A stretch of DNA of 11,656 nucleotides, taken from assembly GCA_035763085.1 (NCBI GenBank), contig DASUBV010000241.1:1-11656 (forward strand), written 5' to 3'. The number at the start of each line of letters is the position of its first letter. The first letter of the stretch is position 1. The notes below the pieces were generated by a model. That model was not told the DNA's origin and made no database searches. It saw nothing but the letters and a program-made list of their open reading frames with translations. A program made the translations under genes and the position numbers. Below are positions 5,925 to 11,656 of this stretch, piece after piece. Origin of the DNA: DASUBV01 sp035763085 (GTDB taxonomy: Bacteria > Actinomycetota > Actinomycetes > Streptosporangiales > Streptosporangiaceae).

Positions 5925-8438
5925 ATGACTCGCCTTCGTTTCGCATGCCGGATGACGGCGCTCGCGGCTGGCGGCTGCGCCGTCCTGGCCAGCTCGCTCG
6001 TCGCGGCCGTCCCTGCCTCCGGGTCCGCCGTCGCCGCCCGGGCCCCGGCCACCGGAGCCCGGGCCGCCAGCGCGGCGGCCGGGCAGACGACCGCCTGGCA
6101 GGATGGTCGGTTCGCCGTCGACCCGGACGGCGTGGTGAGCCGCTCGGACATCGTGCTCGGCCACGCCAACACCCAGCCCGGCCAGTCCATGCCGCTGGGC
6201 GACGGCCAGCTGGGGGCGGCTGTCTGGGCGGCCGGCGGGATGACCGTGCAGCTCAACCGGGCCGACTCGATGCCCTACCGGTACTCGCCCGGCTGGGTGA
6301 ACATCCCCGGCCTCAGCAAGCTCTCCGGAGCCCCGGACTTCCACGGCACCCTCGACCTGTACAACGGCGAGCTGACCGAGTCCGGCGGCGGCATGACCGC
6401 CACCGTCTCGGTGCTGCCCGGCCGGCCCGACCTGGTCGTGTCGGTCACCGGAGCTGACCCCGCCGCCGTGCAGACCGCCAGCATCCAGCTCTGGCAGCCG
6501 CGCACGCCGGCGGCGGCAGCGCAGGGGGCGATCGGCACCCTGAGCCAGACCTGGGCCGACTCCGGCGACCCCGCCTACCCGGGCGGGTCCGGCGCGACGT
6601 TCGGCACGCTGGCCGGCATCACCGCCGGGGGCCGCGACGTGCAGGCCAGCGTGGTGAACCCGCTGACCGTCCAGGTGAGCTTCCGGCCGCATCCCGATGG
6701 CAGCTACCGCGTCGTGGTCGCCGCGCCGGGCTGGACGGGCGGCGACGCTCAGGCCACCGCCGCGAGCCTGCTGGCCGCCCCGGCGCAGGAGCCGGCGGCG
6801 GCGCTGACCGCCAGCAGCCAGGCCTGGTGGCACCGGTACTGGCAGCAGGCCGACCTGATGAAGATCACCTCCGCGGACGGCGCCGGCTCCTACCTGGAGA
6901 GCCTGCGCACCATCTACCTGTACGCGGCAGCGGCCGAGCGGGGCTCCGGTGACCTGGCCGGCTCCCAGGCCGGGACCGCCGACCTGTTCAGCTGGCTGCA
7001 GGACAGCGTGAAGTGGGACCCGGCGGCCTACTGGGTGTGGAACCAGCGCATGCAGCTGGTCGCCGACCAGGGCGCCGGCGTGCCGTTCCTCAACGACCCG
7101 TTCTTCGCCATGTACCGCGACAACCTGCCCGCCATCCGGGCCTGGACGGCCCAGCAGTTCCCTGGCCTGCCCGGCGCCTGCGTGCCCGAGACCATGCGGT
7201 TCAACGGGAACGGCTATTCCAACGGGACGCAGGCCTACAACGGCGGCACGCACGCCACCAGGAACCTGTCGTGCAGCAGCCTGGTCCCGCCCACCTACAA
7301 CGGCGAGAACATCACCAGCGGGGCCGAGGTCAGCCTGTACGCGTGGTGGCAGTACCTGGACACCGGCGACCTGGCCTTCCTGCGCGGCATGTACCCGCTG
7401 ATGGCCGACGTGGCGACGTTCCTGCTGGCCTATGCCCAGCCGGGTCCCGACGGGACGCTGCACACCACGGCCAACTCCCACGAGACCCAGTGGGAGGTCA
7501 CCGACCCGACCACCGACATCGCCGCCATGCAGGCCGTGTTCCCGGTCATCATCCAGGCCGCTCAGCTCCTGCACCGGGATCCCGGCCTGGTCAGCCAGCT
7601 GAAGTCCGCCCTCACCCGCCTGCCGGCATTCCCGCGGGCCGACGCGGCGACGGAGACCCAGTTGCTGCCGCCCAGCGCCGACGCGGCCGGCAATGACGTG
7701 ATCGGCGAGTCGTACCAGCCCGCCGCGGCGCGCCACAACACCGAGAACATCGGCCTGGAGACCGTGTGGCCCTACAAGCTGATCTCCGCGGCCGGCCCGG
7801 ACGGCCCGCTGGCCCTGCGCACCTTTACCGACCGGCTGTTCACCGACGACAACGACTGGAGCTTCGACGCCGTCGACGCCGCCCAGCTCGGCCTGCCCGG
7901 CGCGGTACAGGACAACCTGGTGGCCATCACCGAGAAGTACCAGAAATTCCCCTCGGGCATGGCCCGGTTCTCCGGCAGCCCGCCGTATGTCGAGCAGAGC
8001 GCCAACGTGGCCCTCGCCCTGCAGACGGCTCTGGTCCAGGACAACGCGGGCGTCGTGCAGGTGGCGCCGGCCTGGCCGGGAGACTGGGACGTGTCCGGCT
8101 CGGTCGCCATCCCCGGCCGCAGCCGGGTCGACGTGCAGGTCGAGTCGGGTCAGGTCACCACCGTGGCCGTGCAGTCAGGATCCGACGAAACGATCCAGCT
8201 CGCTAACCCGTGGCCCGGACAGCAGGTCCAGCTCGTGGAATACGACGGCGGGAGTCCTGGCCGCCTGATGGGCAGCCCCACCTCGGCGGCGCAGTTCCCG
8301 GTCGCGATGCAGGCCGGGCACTCCTACCTGGCCGAGCCGGCGGGCCAGCCGACGACAGCGCTGCCCTTCGCCCCGGTCACGGGCCAGCGTGCCACCTCCT
8401 ACCAGACCCTCGGGACAAGCTCGATCGGCCTGCCCTAG
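5925..8438 (+). CDS. Secreted GH95-like (alpha/alpha)6-barrel glycoside hydrolase
   Basis: This 837-residue exported protein resembles GH95 inverting alpha-L-fucosidases/alpha-L-galactosidases. A Sec signal occupies about 1-38. The N-terminal beta-domain has SMPLGDGQLGAAVWAAGG and VQLNRADS (88-115), comparable to the PLGNGRLGAMV and QLNEDTLW of GH95; DUF5703 proteins share a similar opening. The helical barrel covers about 320-705. TTANSHETQWEV (514-525) stands at the SPE site, with E520 the candidate general acid. A beta C-domain (about 730-805) contains IQLANPWPGQ. Two places differ from GH95: the NxN-type water-activating segment reads YWVWNQRMQ (369-377), and PPFQIDGN reads PPYVEQSAN (686-694). 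Enzyme activity is thus plausible but the specificity may be new. GGAGAGGGG (5911-5919) precedes ATG 5925, only 2 nt after the GH3 stop. It is the last gene of the operon. GH95-like clan membership is fairly sure; exact family is uncertain. Confidence 0.72.
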   Translation: MTRLRFACRMTALAAGGCAVLASSLVAAVPASGSAVAARAPATGARAASAAAGQTTAWQDGRFAVDPDGVVSRSDIVLGHANTQPGQSMPLGDGQLGAAVWAAGGMTVQLNRADSMPYRYSPGWVNIPGLSKLSGAPDFHGTLDLYNGELTESGGGMTATVSVLPGRPDLVVSVTGADPAAVQTASIQLWQPRTPAAAAQGAIGTLSQTWADSGDPAYPGGSGATFGTLAGITAGGRDVQASVVNPLTVQVSFRPHPDGSYRVVVAAPGWTGGDAQATAASLLAAPAQEPAAALTASSQAWWHRYWQQADLMKITSADGAGSYLESLRTIYLYAAAAERGSGDLAGSQAGTADLFSWLQDSVKWDPAAYWVWNQRMQLVADQGAGVPFLNDPFFAMYRDNLPAIRAWTAQQFPGLPGACVPETMRFNGNGYSNGTQAYNGGTHATRNLSCSSLVPPTYNGENITSGAEVSLYAWWQYLDTGDLAFLRGMYPLMADVATFLLAYAQPGPDGTLHTTANSHETQWEVTDPTTDIAAMQAVFPVIIQAAQLLHRDPGLVSQLKSALTRLPAFPRADAATETQLLPPSADAAGNDVIGESYQPAAARHNTENIGLETVWPYKLISAAGPDGPLALRTFTDRLFTDDNDWSFDAVDAAQLGLPGAVQDNLVAITEKYQKFPSGMARFSGSPPYVEQSANVALALQTALVQDNAGVVQVAPAWPGDWDVSGSVAIPGRSRVDVQVESGQVTTVAVQSGSDETIQLANPWPGQQVQLVEYDGGSPGRLMGSPTSAAQFPVAMQAGHSYLAEPAGQPTTALPFAPVTGQRATSYQTLGTSSIGLP

Positions 8439-8762
8439 CACCTGGCGCCGGCGGTGTGCCGGGCTCAGCCGCCGGCCGTGGGCCCGCGGCGCGGACATCG
8501 TCAGGATCCTGCTGCCGCCGGCCCAGCATCGAGGCCACCCTCCGGGCGCCGCGCCAGCTGGGCCAGCCGGCCAGATGACTCGCCCCGGGCGGGCCGGAAA
8601 CGTCAGACAGTTCGGGATTCCTGTTCCTGAGGCGAGGGGAGCGGGCGACCTGACCCGGCGGCCGGGGCGTAGCCTCGCAATCAGGTGTCATGACCCGCGC
8701 GGGAGCCGTCCCGTCCTCGGGGTGAGCGGAGCCCGCGTCCCATTGCCGACGGGGGGATTTCC
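8439..8762. other. 324-bp intergenic region between glycosidase operon and cupin gene
   Basis: Apart from the hairpin at its left end, no convincing gene was found here. The short open frames that cross it lack start signals and family resemblance. A possible -10 box TAGCCT (8670-8675) has no good -35 at normal distance. The right end carries the cupin Shine-Dalgarno, GGGGGGA at 8751-8757. Confidence 0.5.
8447..8476 (+). terminator. Hairpin after the glycosidase operon
   Basis: GCCGGCGG (8447-8454) pairs perfectly with CCGCCGGC (8469-8476) across a 14-nt loop, starting 8 nt after the stop of the GH95-like gene. There is no T-run, which is usual for actinomycete terminators. It probably ends the three-gene operon. 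Confidence 0.5.
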
Positions 8763-9176
8763 ATGCCGGACGCCGAGTCGATGACCCTGGGACAGGCAAC
8801 GATTACCGTGGTGCAGGAGGCGGAGCCTCCGTTCATCCCGGCAGGCGCGCACGCGATGACCGTCGTCGTCGAGTTCCCGCCGGGCAGCCCGGGCAACCCG
8901 CCGCACCGGCACCCCGGGCCGGCCTTCGGCTATGTGCTGGAGGGCGAGATGGTGTTCGAGCTCGAAGGTGACCCGCCGCGCGTCGTCCCGGCCGGCGGGG
9001 CGTTCTGGGAGCCGGGCGGCGATGTCATCCACTATCAGGACGGCAACAACCGCGACGACATCCCGCTGCGCTTCACCGTCACGATGCTGTGCGAGCCAGG
9101 TCAGCCGATGCTCACGTTCGTGGATGAAGACGAGCTCATCCGGCGGCGGGACCGCCGGGCCCCGCGCGCCAGCTGA
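8763..9176 (+). CDS. Small single-domain cupin protein
   Basis: This 137-residue protein is a one-domain cupin (double-stranded beta-helix). Motif 1 is PPHRHPGPAFGYVLEG (46-61) with metal-ligand candidates H48 and H50; the glutamate usual after HxH is not in place (PGPAF). Motif 2 is PGGDVIHYQDGNN (84-96) with H90. Such proteins may be metal-dependent oxygenases, isomerases or plain ligand-binding sensors, so no reaction is assigned. The charged C-terminus (DEDELIRRRDRR) is unlike a catalytic domain and suggests a stand-alone cytosolic protein. ATG 8763 is supported by GGGGGGA five bases upstream. The gene is monocistronic and ends just before a bidirectional terminator hairpin. Confidence 0.85.
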   Translation: MPDAESMTLGQATITVVQEAEPPFIPAGAHAMTVVVEFPPGSPGNPPHRHPGPAFGYVLEGEMVFELEGDPPRVVPAGGAFWEPGGDVIHYQDGNNRDDIPLRFTVTMLCEPGQPMLTFVDEDELIRRRDRRAPRAS

Positions 9177-9188
9177 CCGCGAGCAAGC

Positions 9189-9248
9189 CGCAGGGGCCGG
9201 GCGGGAGCAGCAGGTCTGGCCGCTCCCGCCCGGTGTGCCGCCCCTGCG
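9189..9248. terminator. Strong bidirectional terminator hairpin between convergent genes
   Basis: CCGGGCGGGAGC (9197-9208) and GCTCCCGCCCGG (9222-9233) form a perfect 12-bp stem with a 13-nt loop. An outer 8-bp helix, CGCAGGGG (9189-9196) with CCCCTGCG (9241-9248), stacks on it with a 7-nt one-sided bulge. It lies between the stops of the cupin gene (9176) and the CMD gene (9281), so it can serve both strands. Confidence 0.75.
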
Positions 9249-9280
9249 CGCGCGCCCGCCGGCGGGACAGCCGGCCGGGG

Positions 9281-9736
9281 TCAGCTCCACTGGGTGCCGG
9301 CCGGCACCCGGAAGGTCGTGTTGAGGCGGTTGAAGAAGTTGGTGATCGCCACCATCAGCACCAGGGCGCCGAGCTGCCGCTCGTCGTAGTGCTTCGCGGC
9401 ATCGGCCCAGATCTCGTCAGTGACCGCGCCGGGCCGGTCGGAGAGCCGGGTCGCGGCCTCGGTGAGCGCCAGCGCGGCCCGCTCGGCATCGTCGAACAGC
9501 GGGTTCTCATACCAGGCGGCCACGGTGAGCAGCTTCTCGGAGCTGACGCCGGCCTTGGCCGCGGTCGCGGCGCCGGCGTCGACACAGGCGCTGCAGCCGT
9601 TGATCTGGCTCGCCCGCAGGTGCACCAGCTCCAGCGTCTGGCGCGGGACGCCGCCGGCGTACACGGCCTTGAACAGGTGCTGGACGCCCGTCATGACGTC
9701 GGGCTGGGGCGCGGCGTTCTGGATTCGTGCGGTCAT
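9281..9736 (-). CDS. Carboxymuconolactone decarboxylase / AhpD-like family protein
   Basis: This 151-residue all-helical protein of the CMD/AhpD group is often annotated as alkylhydroperoxidase. The core is LELVHLRASQINGCSACVD (35-53), with E36, H39 and the redox CxxC pair C48/C51 matching the AhpD active-site pattern. The His usually four residues after the second Cys is Gly55 here. AWYENPLFDDAERAALALTEA (74-94) is typical of the subfamily. Members can reduce peroxides through the CxxC or act on small lactones; substrate is unknown. GGAGGAG just upstream of ATG (9734-9736) is an excellent Shine-Dalgarno. The gene diverges from an ECF41 sigma factor, the genomic setting in which CMD genes are known ECF41 targets. 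A matching promoter element lies 44 bp upstream of the start codon. Confidence 0.9.
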   Translation of the reverse strand: MTARIQNAAPQPDVMTGVQHLFKAVYAGGVPRQTLELVHLRASQINGCSACVDAGAATAAKAGVSSEKLLTVAAWYENPLFDDAERAALALTEAATRLSDRPGAVTDEIWADAAKHYDERQLGALVLMVAITNFFNRLNTTFRVPAGTQWS

Positions 9737-9779
9737 GACTCCTCCGTGGAGCAGATTGCGGATCAGTGGACGGCACTAC

Positions 9780-9806
9780 GACGTCCGGACGCCTCGGGAG
9801 GTAACG
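9780..9806 (-). promoter_or_regulatory. Predicted ECF41-type promoter of the CMD gene
   Basis: On the minus strand CGTTACC (9806 to 9800) is followed by exactly 16 nt and then CGTC (9783 to 9780). The ECF41 promoter reported in other bacteria is, from memory, TGTCACA-N16-CGTC, so spacing and -10 agree and the -35 matches partly (4 of 7). Transcription would begin near 9773, about 37 nt ahead of the CMD start codon. Confidence 0.6.
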
Positions 9807-9827
9807 CCGGCCCCGGCGCGTTACCTC
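9798..9827. repeat. Perfect 10-bp inverted repeat centred between CMD and sigma factor genes
   Basis: GAGGTAACGC (9798-9807) and GCGTTACCTC (9818-9827) are exact reverse complements separated by 10 nt. Each arm contains the -35-like element of one of two divergent promoters, so the repeat likely reflects two facing copies of a sigma-factor recognition sequence rather than a terminator. Confidence 0.7.
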
Positions 9828-9845
9828 TGCAGCGTGTGCTGCGTC
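9819..9845 (+). promoter_or_regulatory. Predicted ECF41-type autoregulatory promoter of the sigma factor gene
   Basis: CGTTACC (9819-9825), 16 nt, then CGTC (9842-9845) repeats on the plus strand the very element found facing the CMD gene. It would drive the sigma factor gene with a leader of roughly 45 nt, implying autoregulation. Confidence 0.55.
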
Positions 9846-9898
9846 CTGCTAGTAAGACTGCCGTTCGCGCCGGGCCGGGGCCCGGCAGACGGTGACCG

Positions 9899-10795
9899 AT
9901 GAGGACGGGAAGGCCCGTGACCGGACAAGAACAGCTGGCGGCCGAGTTCGAGGCCCATCGCCCTTATCTCCATGCCATCGCGTTCCGGACGCTCGGCTCG
10001 CACGCCGACGCGGATGACGCCGTGCAGGAGGCGTGGCTGCGCCTGGCCCGGGCCGGCGGCGGGGGCATCGAGGACCTGCGCGGCTGGCTCACCACCGTGA
10101 CCGGGCGGATCTGCCTGGACGCCCTGCGTCGGCGCGGCGTGCGCGGCGAGCAACCGCTCGAGCTCACGGTCGGGATGCTGCCGCGGGAGGCGGCCGGGAA
10201 CTCCCGGATCGATCCCGAGGAGGAGGCCCTGATCGCGGACTCGGTCGGCCTGGCGCTGTATGTCGTCATGGATGCCCTCACCCCGGCGGAGCGGGTGTCG
10301 TTCGTCCTGCATGACGTGTTCGAGGTCCCGTTCGACGCGATCGGCTCGATCCTCGGCCGGAGCACCGCGGCCACGAAGATGCTGGCCAGCCGGGCCCGCG
10401 GGCGGATCCGGCTGGGCACGCCGGCGACGGCCGCGGACACCGCGGCCCGGGAGGTCATCAGCGCGTTCTTCGCGGCCGTCGGCCGCGGCGACCTCGCGGG
10501 GCTGCTCGCCGTGCTCGCCCCCGACGTGGAGCTCCGGGCGCAGGGCCCGGAGGGGGACGTCGTGGTGCGCGGCGCGCGCGAGGTCGCGGCCTCGGCGACG
10601 GCGGGCGCGGGCACGCGCCAGGGCGCGCGGTTCCACCCGGCGCTCATCGACGGTGCGCCGGGCTACCTCATGACGGCCGGCGGGCGGCCGGTCCTGGCCA
10701 TGGCGTTCACGGTCACCGGCGGCGCCATCACGGCGATCCGCACGATGACCGACCAGGACCGGCTGGCCCAGGCCGTCCCCTCCTGGGTCGCCTGA
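9899..10795 (+). CDS. sigJ: ECF41-family RNA polymerase sigma factor (SigJ-like) with C-terminal SnoaL-like domain
   Basis: This 298-residue sigma factor would direct RNA polymerase to a small regulon. Sigma region 2 spans about 12-79 (EFEAHRPYLHAIAFRTLGS, DADDAVQEAWLRL, RGWLTTVTGRICLDALRRR). Region 4 spans about 113-170 (ALTPAERVSFVLHDVFEVPFDAIGSILGRSTAATKMLASRAR, with the helix-turn-helix at its end). A SnoaL_2/NTF2-like domain follows at about 183-290 (AFFAAVGRGDLAGLLAVLAPDVEL). This fused domain, instead of an anti-sigma factor, defines ECF41 (SigJ) proteins and controls their activity. The conserved NPDKL-like motif near the end reads TDQDRL (284-289). ATG 9899 is used. GTG 9917 is an alternative (first residues MTGQEQ) with GGGAAGG at 9907-9913 just ahead. 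It diverges from a CMD gene and probably shares a transcript with the SnoaL-like gene 36 bp downstream. Confidence 0.92.
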   Translation: MRTGRPVTGQEQLAAEFEAHRPYLHAIAFRTLGSHADADDAVQEAWLRLARAGGGGIEDLRGWLTTVTGRICLDALRRRGVRGEQPLELTVGMLPREAAGNSRIDPEEEALIADSVGLALYVVMDALTPAERVSFVLHDVFEVPFDAIGSILGRSTAATKMLASRARGRIRLGTPATAADTAAREVISAFFAAVGRGDLAGLLAVLAPDVELRAQGPEGDVVVRGAREVAASATAGAGTRQGARFHPALIDGAPGYLMTAGGRPVLAMAFTVTGGAITAIRTMTDQDRLAQAVPSWVA

Positions 10796-10831
10796 CCGCG
10801 ACCGCAGCCGCCTACTGGAAAGGACAGGCTC

Positions 10832-11296
10832 GTGACGGATGATCATGGCGGGCAGAGCATGACCGGCGACCGGCTGCAGACCGCCCGGCGGCTGTATGAG
10901 GCGTTCGCCGCGCACGATGCCGCGGCGCTGCTCGCCGTGCTCGCGCCGGGGTTCCGCGGCGTGGTCGCCGAGGGCATGCCGCAGGGCCTGGGCGGTGCCT
11001 ACGACGGGGCCGAGACCATGCTCCGGGAATGCTGGGCCCGCGTGTTCGAGCTGCTGGAACTCCGCCCGGTCCCCGCCGAGTACCTGCTCGCCGCCGGTGA
11101 CCGGATGGTCGTGCTCGGCCGCTATGAGGGCACCGCTCGCGGCACGGGCAGGCCGCTGTCGGCGGCCTTCGCGCACGTGCTGCGCATCGCCGATGGCCGG
11201 GTGCGCGAGCTGGTCCAGGTCACCGATACCGCGCGCTGGCACGATGCACTGGGATCACCAGCACCTGGCGCCCAGCCGCCGGCCCCGCCCCGCTGA
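10832..11296 (+). CDS. SnoaL-like / NTF2-fold protein
   Basis: This 154-residue protein has the cone-shaped NTF2-like fold. The first helix carries RLQTARRLYEAFAAHDAAALLAVLAPGF (14-41), the common opening of SnoaL-like proteins. Beta strands follow (DRMVVLGRYEGTARGTGRPLS, AAFAHVLRIADGRVRELVQVTDTARWHDAL). Members include small isomerases, hydrolases and ligand-binding proteins; no catalytic set is obvious. The Pro/Ala-rich last 14 residues look disordered. GTG 10832 is preferred because GGAAAGGA (10817-10824) lies 7 nt upstream; ATG 10859 is a weaker option. The gene follows the ECF41 sigma gene by 36 bp on the same strand, and that sigma factor carries a related domain, so the two may respond to one kind of ligand. 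Confidence 0.85.
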   Translation: MTDDHGGQSMTGDRLQTARRLYEAFAAHDAAALLAVLAPGFRGVVAEGMPQGLGGAYDGAETMLRECWARVFELLELRPVPAEYLLAAGDRMVVLGRYEGTARGTGRPLSAAFAHVLRIADGRVRELVQVTDTARWHDALGSPAPGAQPPAPPR

Positions 11297-11405
11297 CAAG
11301 GTCCTCGCAGGTCAGCTACATCCGCCCGGGGTCCGGGAGCGGCGGTGCCTGAGCTGCGGCCGTACGCTGGGGGTGCGGTGACGACGCGCGGAACGGAGGC
11401 TTCGG

Positions 11406-11627
11406 GTGGACCGTCCGGGCGGGCTCGCGGCCATCGGCGGCAAGGCCGATGCGTTCGAGACAGCCCGTCAGGCCGCGCGCGCCGAGGGCATCTTCTCCGG
11501 GCCCTCGACCGGCGCCAACCTGGCCGCCGCGCTGCGCATCGCCCGGCGGCTCGGCCCCGGCCACCGGGTGGTCACCATCCAGGTGGACAGCGGCCTGAAG
11601 TACCTCGCCGGCCAGCTCTACTCCTGA
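11406..11627 (+). pseudogene. C-terminal remnant of a cysteine synthase-type PLP enzyme
   Basis: A 73-codon frame reads DAFETARQAARAEGIFSGPSTGANLAAALRIARRLGPGHRVVTIQVDSGLKYL. This is the C-terminal segment of cysteine synthase/O-acetylserine sulfhydrylase-like fold-type II PLP enzymes (compare EGI..GPSSGAN.AAALRLA and VTI..DSG.KYLS). Full enzymes are about 300 residues; the PLP-binding lysine and the whole N-terminal part are absent. The frame is closed by a TGA at 11379-11381, and no upstream homology was seen in any frame. Unusually for a dead fragment, it keeps a good Shine-Dalgarno (GGAGG 11395-11399, 6 nt before GTG 11406), so a short protein could still be made. A small palindrome, GAGCC-GCG-GGCTC, overlaps the stop region (11626-11638). 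Remnant status is inferred. Confidence 0.65.
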
Positions 11628-11656
11628 GCCGCGGGCTCCGCCGCCGCGTACCGGGG

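Noticed and set aside
3511..5946. 811-codon open frame on the minus strand opposite GH3
   Set aside because: It covers the well-supported GH3 gene, has no recognisable domain and has shadow-type composition.
5964..5978. Possible lipobox (AAGGC, Cys18) in the GH95-like protein
   Set aside because: The -3 position is Ala and the hydrophobic stretch continues past the Cys, so an ordinary signal peptide is more likely.
5853..7736. 627-codon open frame on the minus strand opposite the GH95-like gene
   Set aside because: Same reasoning: no domain, no Shine-Dalgarno, and shadow-type amino acid content.
8596..8625. GGAAAC ... GTT as an ECF-type promoter for the cupin gene
   Set aside because: The -10 part is weak, the site is about 140 bp from the cupin start, and such short motifs are expected by chance.
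9821..11242. 473-codon open frame on the minus strand opposite sigma and SnoaL-like genes
   Set aside because: It spans two clear plus-strand genes and the promoter region; the product is Arg/His/Gly-rich without motifs.
1..11656. tRNA genes, rRNA, CRISPR arrays, insertion sequences, phage genes
   Set aside because: Looked for on both strands by eye; no cloverleaf, regular spaced repeats, transposase motifs or terminal inverted repeats were found.

Overview
The window is very GC-rich DNA with strong G/C third-position bias, purine-rich Shine-Dalgarno sites, occasional GTG starts and gene families typical of soil Actinomycetota (Streptomyces- or Streptosporangiales-like). The exact genus cannot be told from the sequence. 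No tRNA, rRNA, CRISPR array, transposase or phage gene was seen.

Left part (1-1619): the 5' part of a short-chain dehydrogenase runs off the left edge on the minus strand. It is followed by a divergent SRPBCC (START-like) protein and a convergent GNAT acetyltransferase whose 3' end overlaps the SRPBCC gene by 41 bp. These look like ordinary single genes.

Central part (1731-8476): a compact operon encodes three exported glycoside hydrolases. They are a GH27 enzyme (alpha-galactosidase / beta-L-arabinopyranosidase type), a 901-residue GH3 enzyme with an inserted PA14 domain, and an 837-residue GH95-like (alpha/alpha)6-barrel enzyme. The genes overlap by 10 bp or are 2 bp apart, so they are almost certainly co-transcribed and translationally coupled. 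A TTGACA-N16-TAGCGT promoter followed by a perfect inverted repeat lies in front, and a hairpin follows the last stop codon. All three have export signals and none has a visible carbohydrate-binding module. The likely job is outside-the-cell removal of several sugar types from a branched plant glycan or plant glycoside. Both the GH27 and the GH95-like enzyme depart from their family patterns at substrate-binding or catalytic positions, so the true substrate is open. The only two in-frame TTA leucine codons in the window sit in the export leader of the GH3 gene, which hints at bldA-type control.

Right part (8763-11296): a small cupin gene ends at a strong bidirectional hairpin. Facing it is a carboxymuconolactone decarboxylase (CMD/AhpD-like) gene, divergent from an ECF41-family sigma factor (SigJ-like, with a fused SnoaL-like domain), which is followed by a free-standing SnoaL-like gene. 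CMD next to ECF41 is the classic ECF41 arrangement. The region between them carries a 10-bp perfect inverted repeat that places an identical promoter-like element, CGTTACC-N16-CGTC, on each strand facing each gene. This looks like a symmetric autoregulated divergent ECF41 promoter.

Right end (11406-11627): a 73-codon frame with a good ribosome-binding site encodes only the C-terminal piece of a cysteine synthase-type PLP enzyme, without the catalytic lysine. It is probably a gene remnant.
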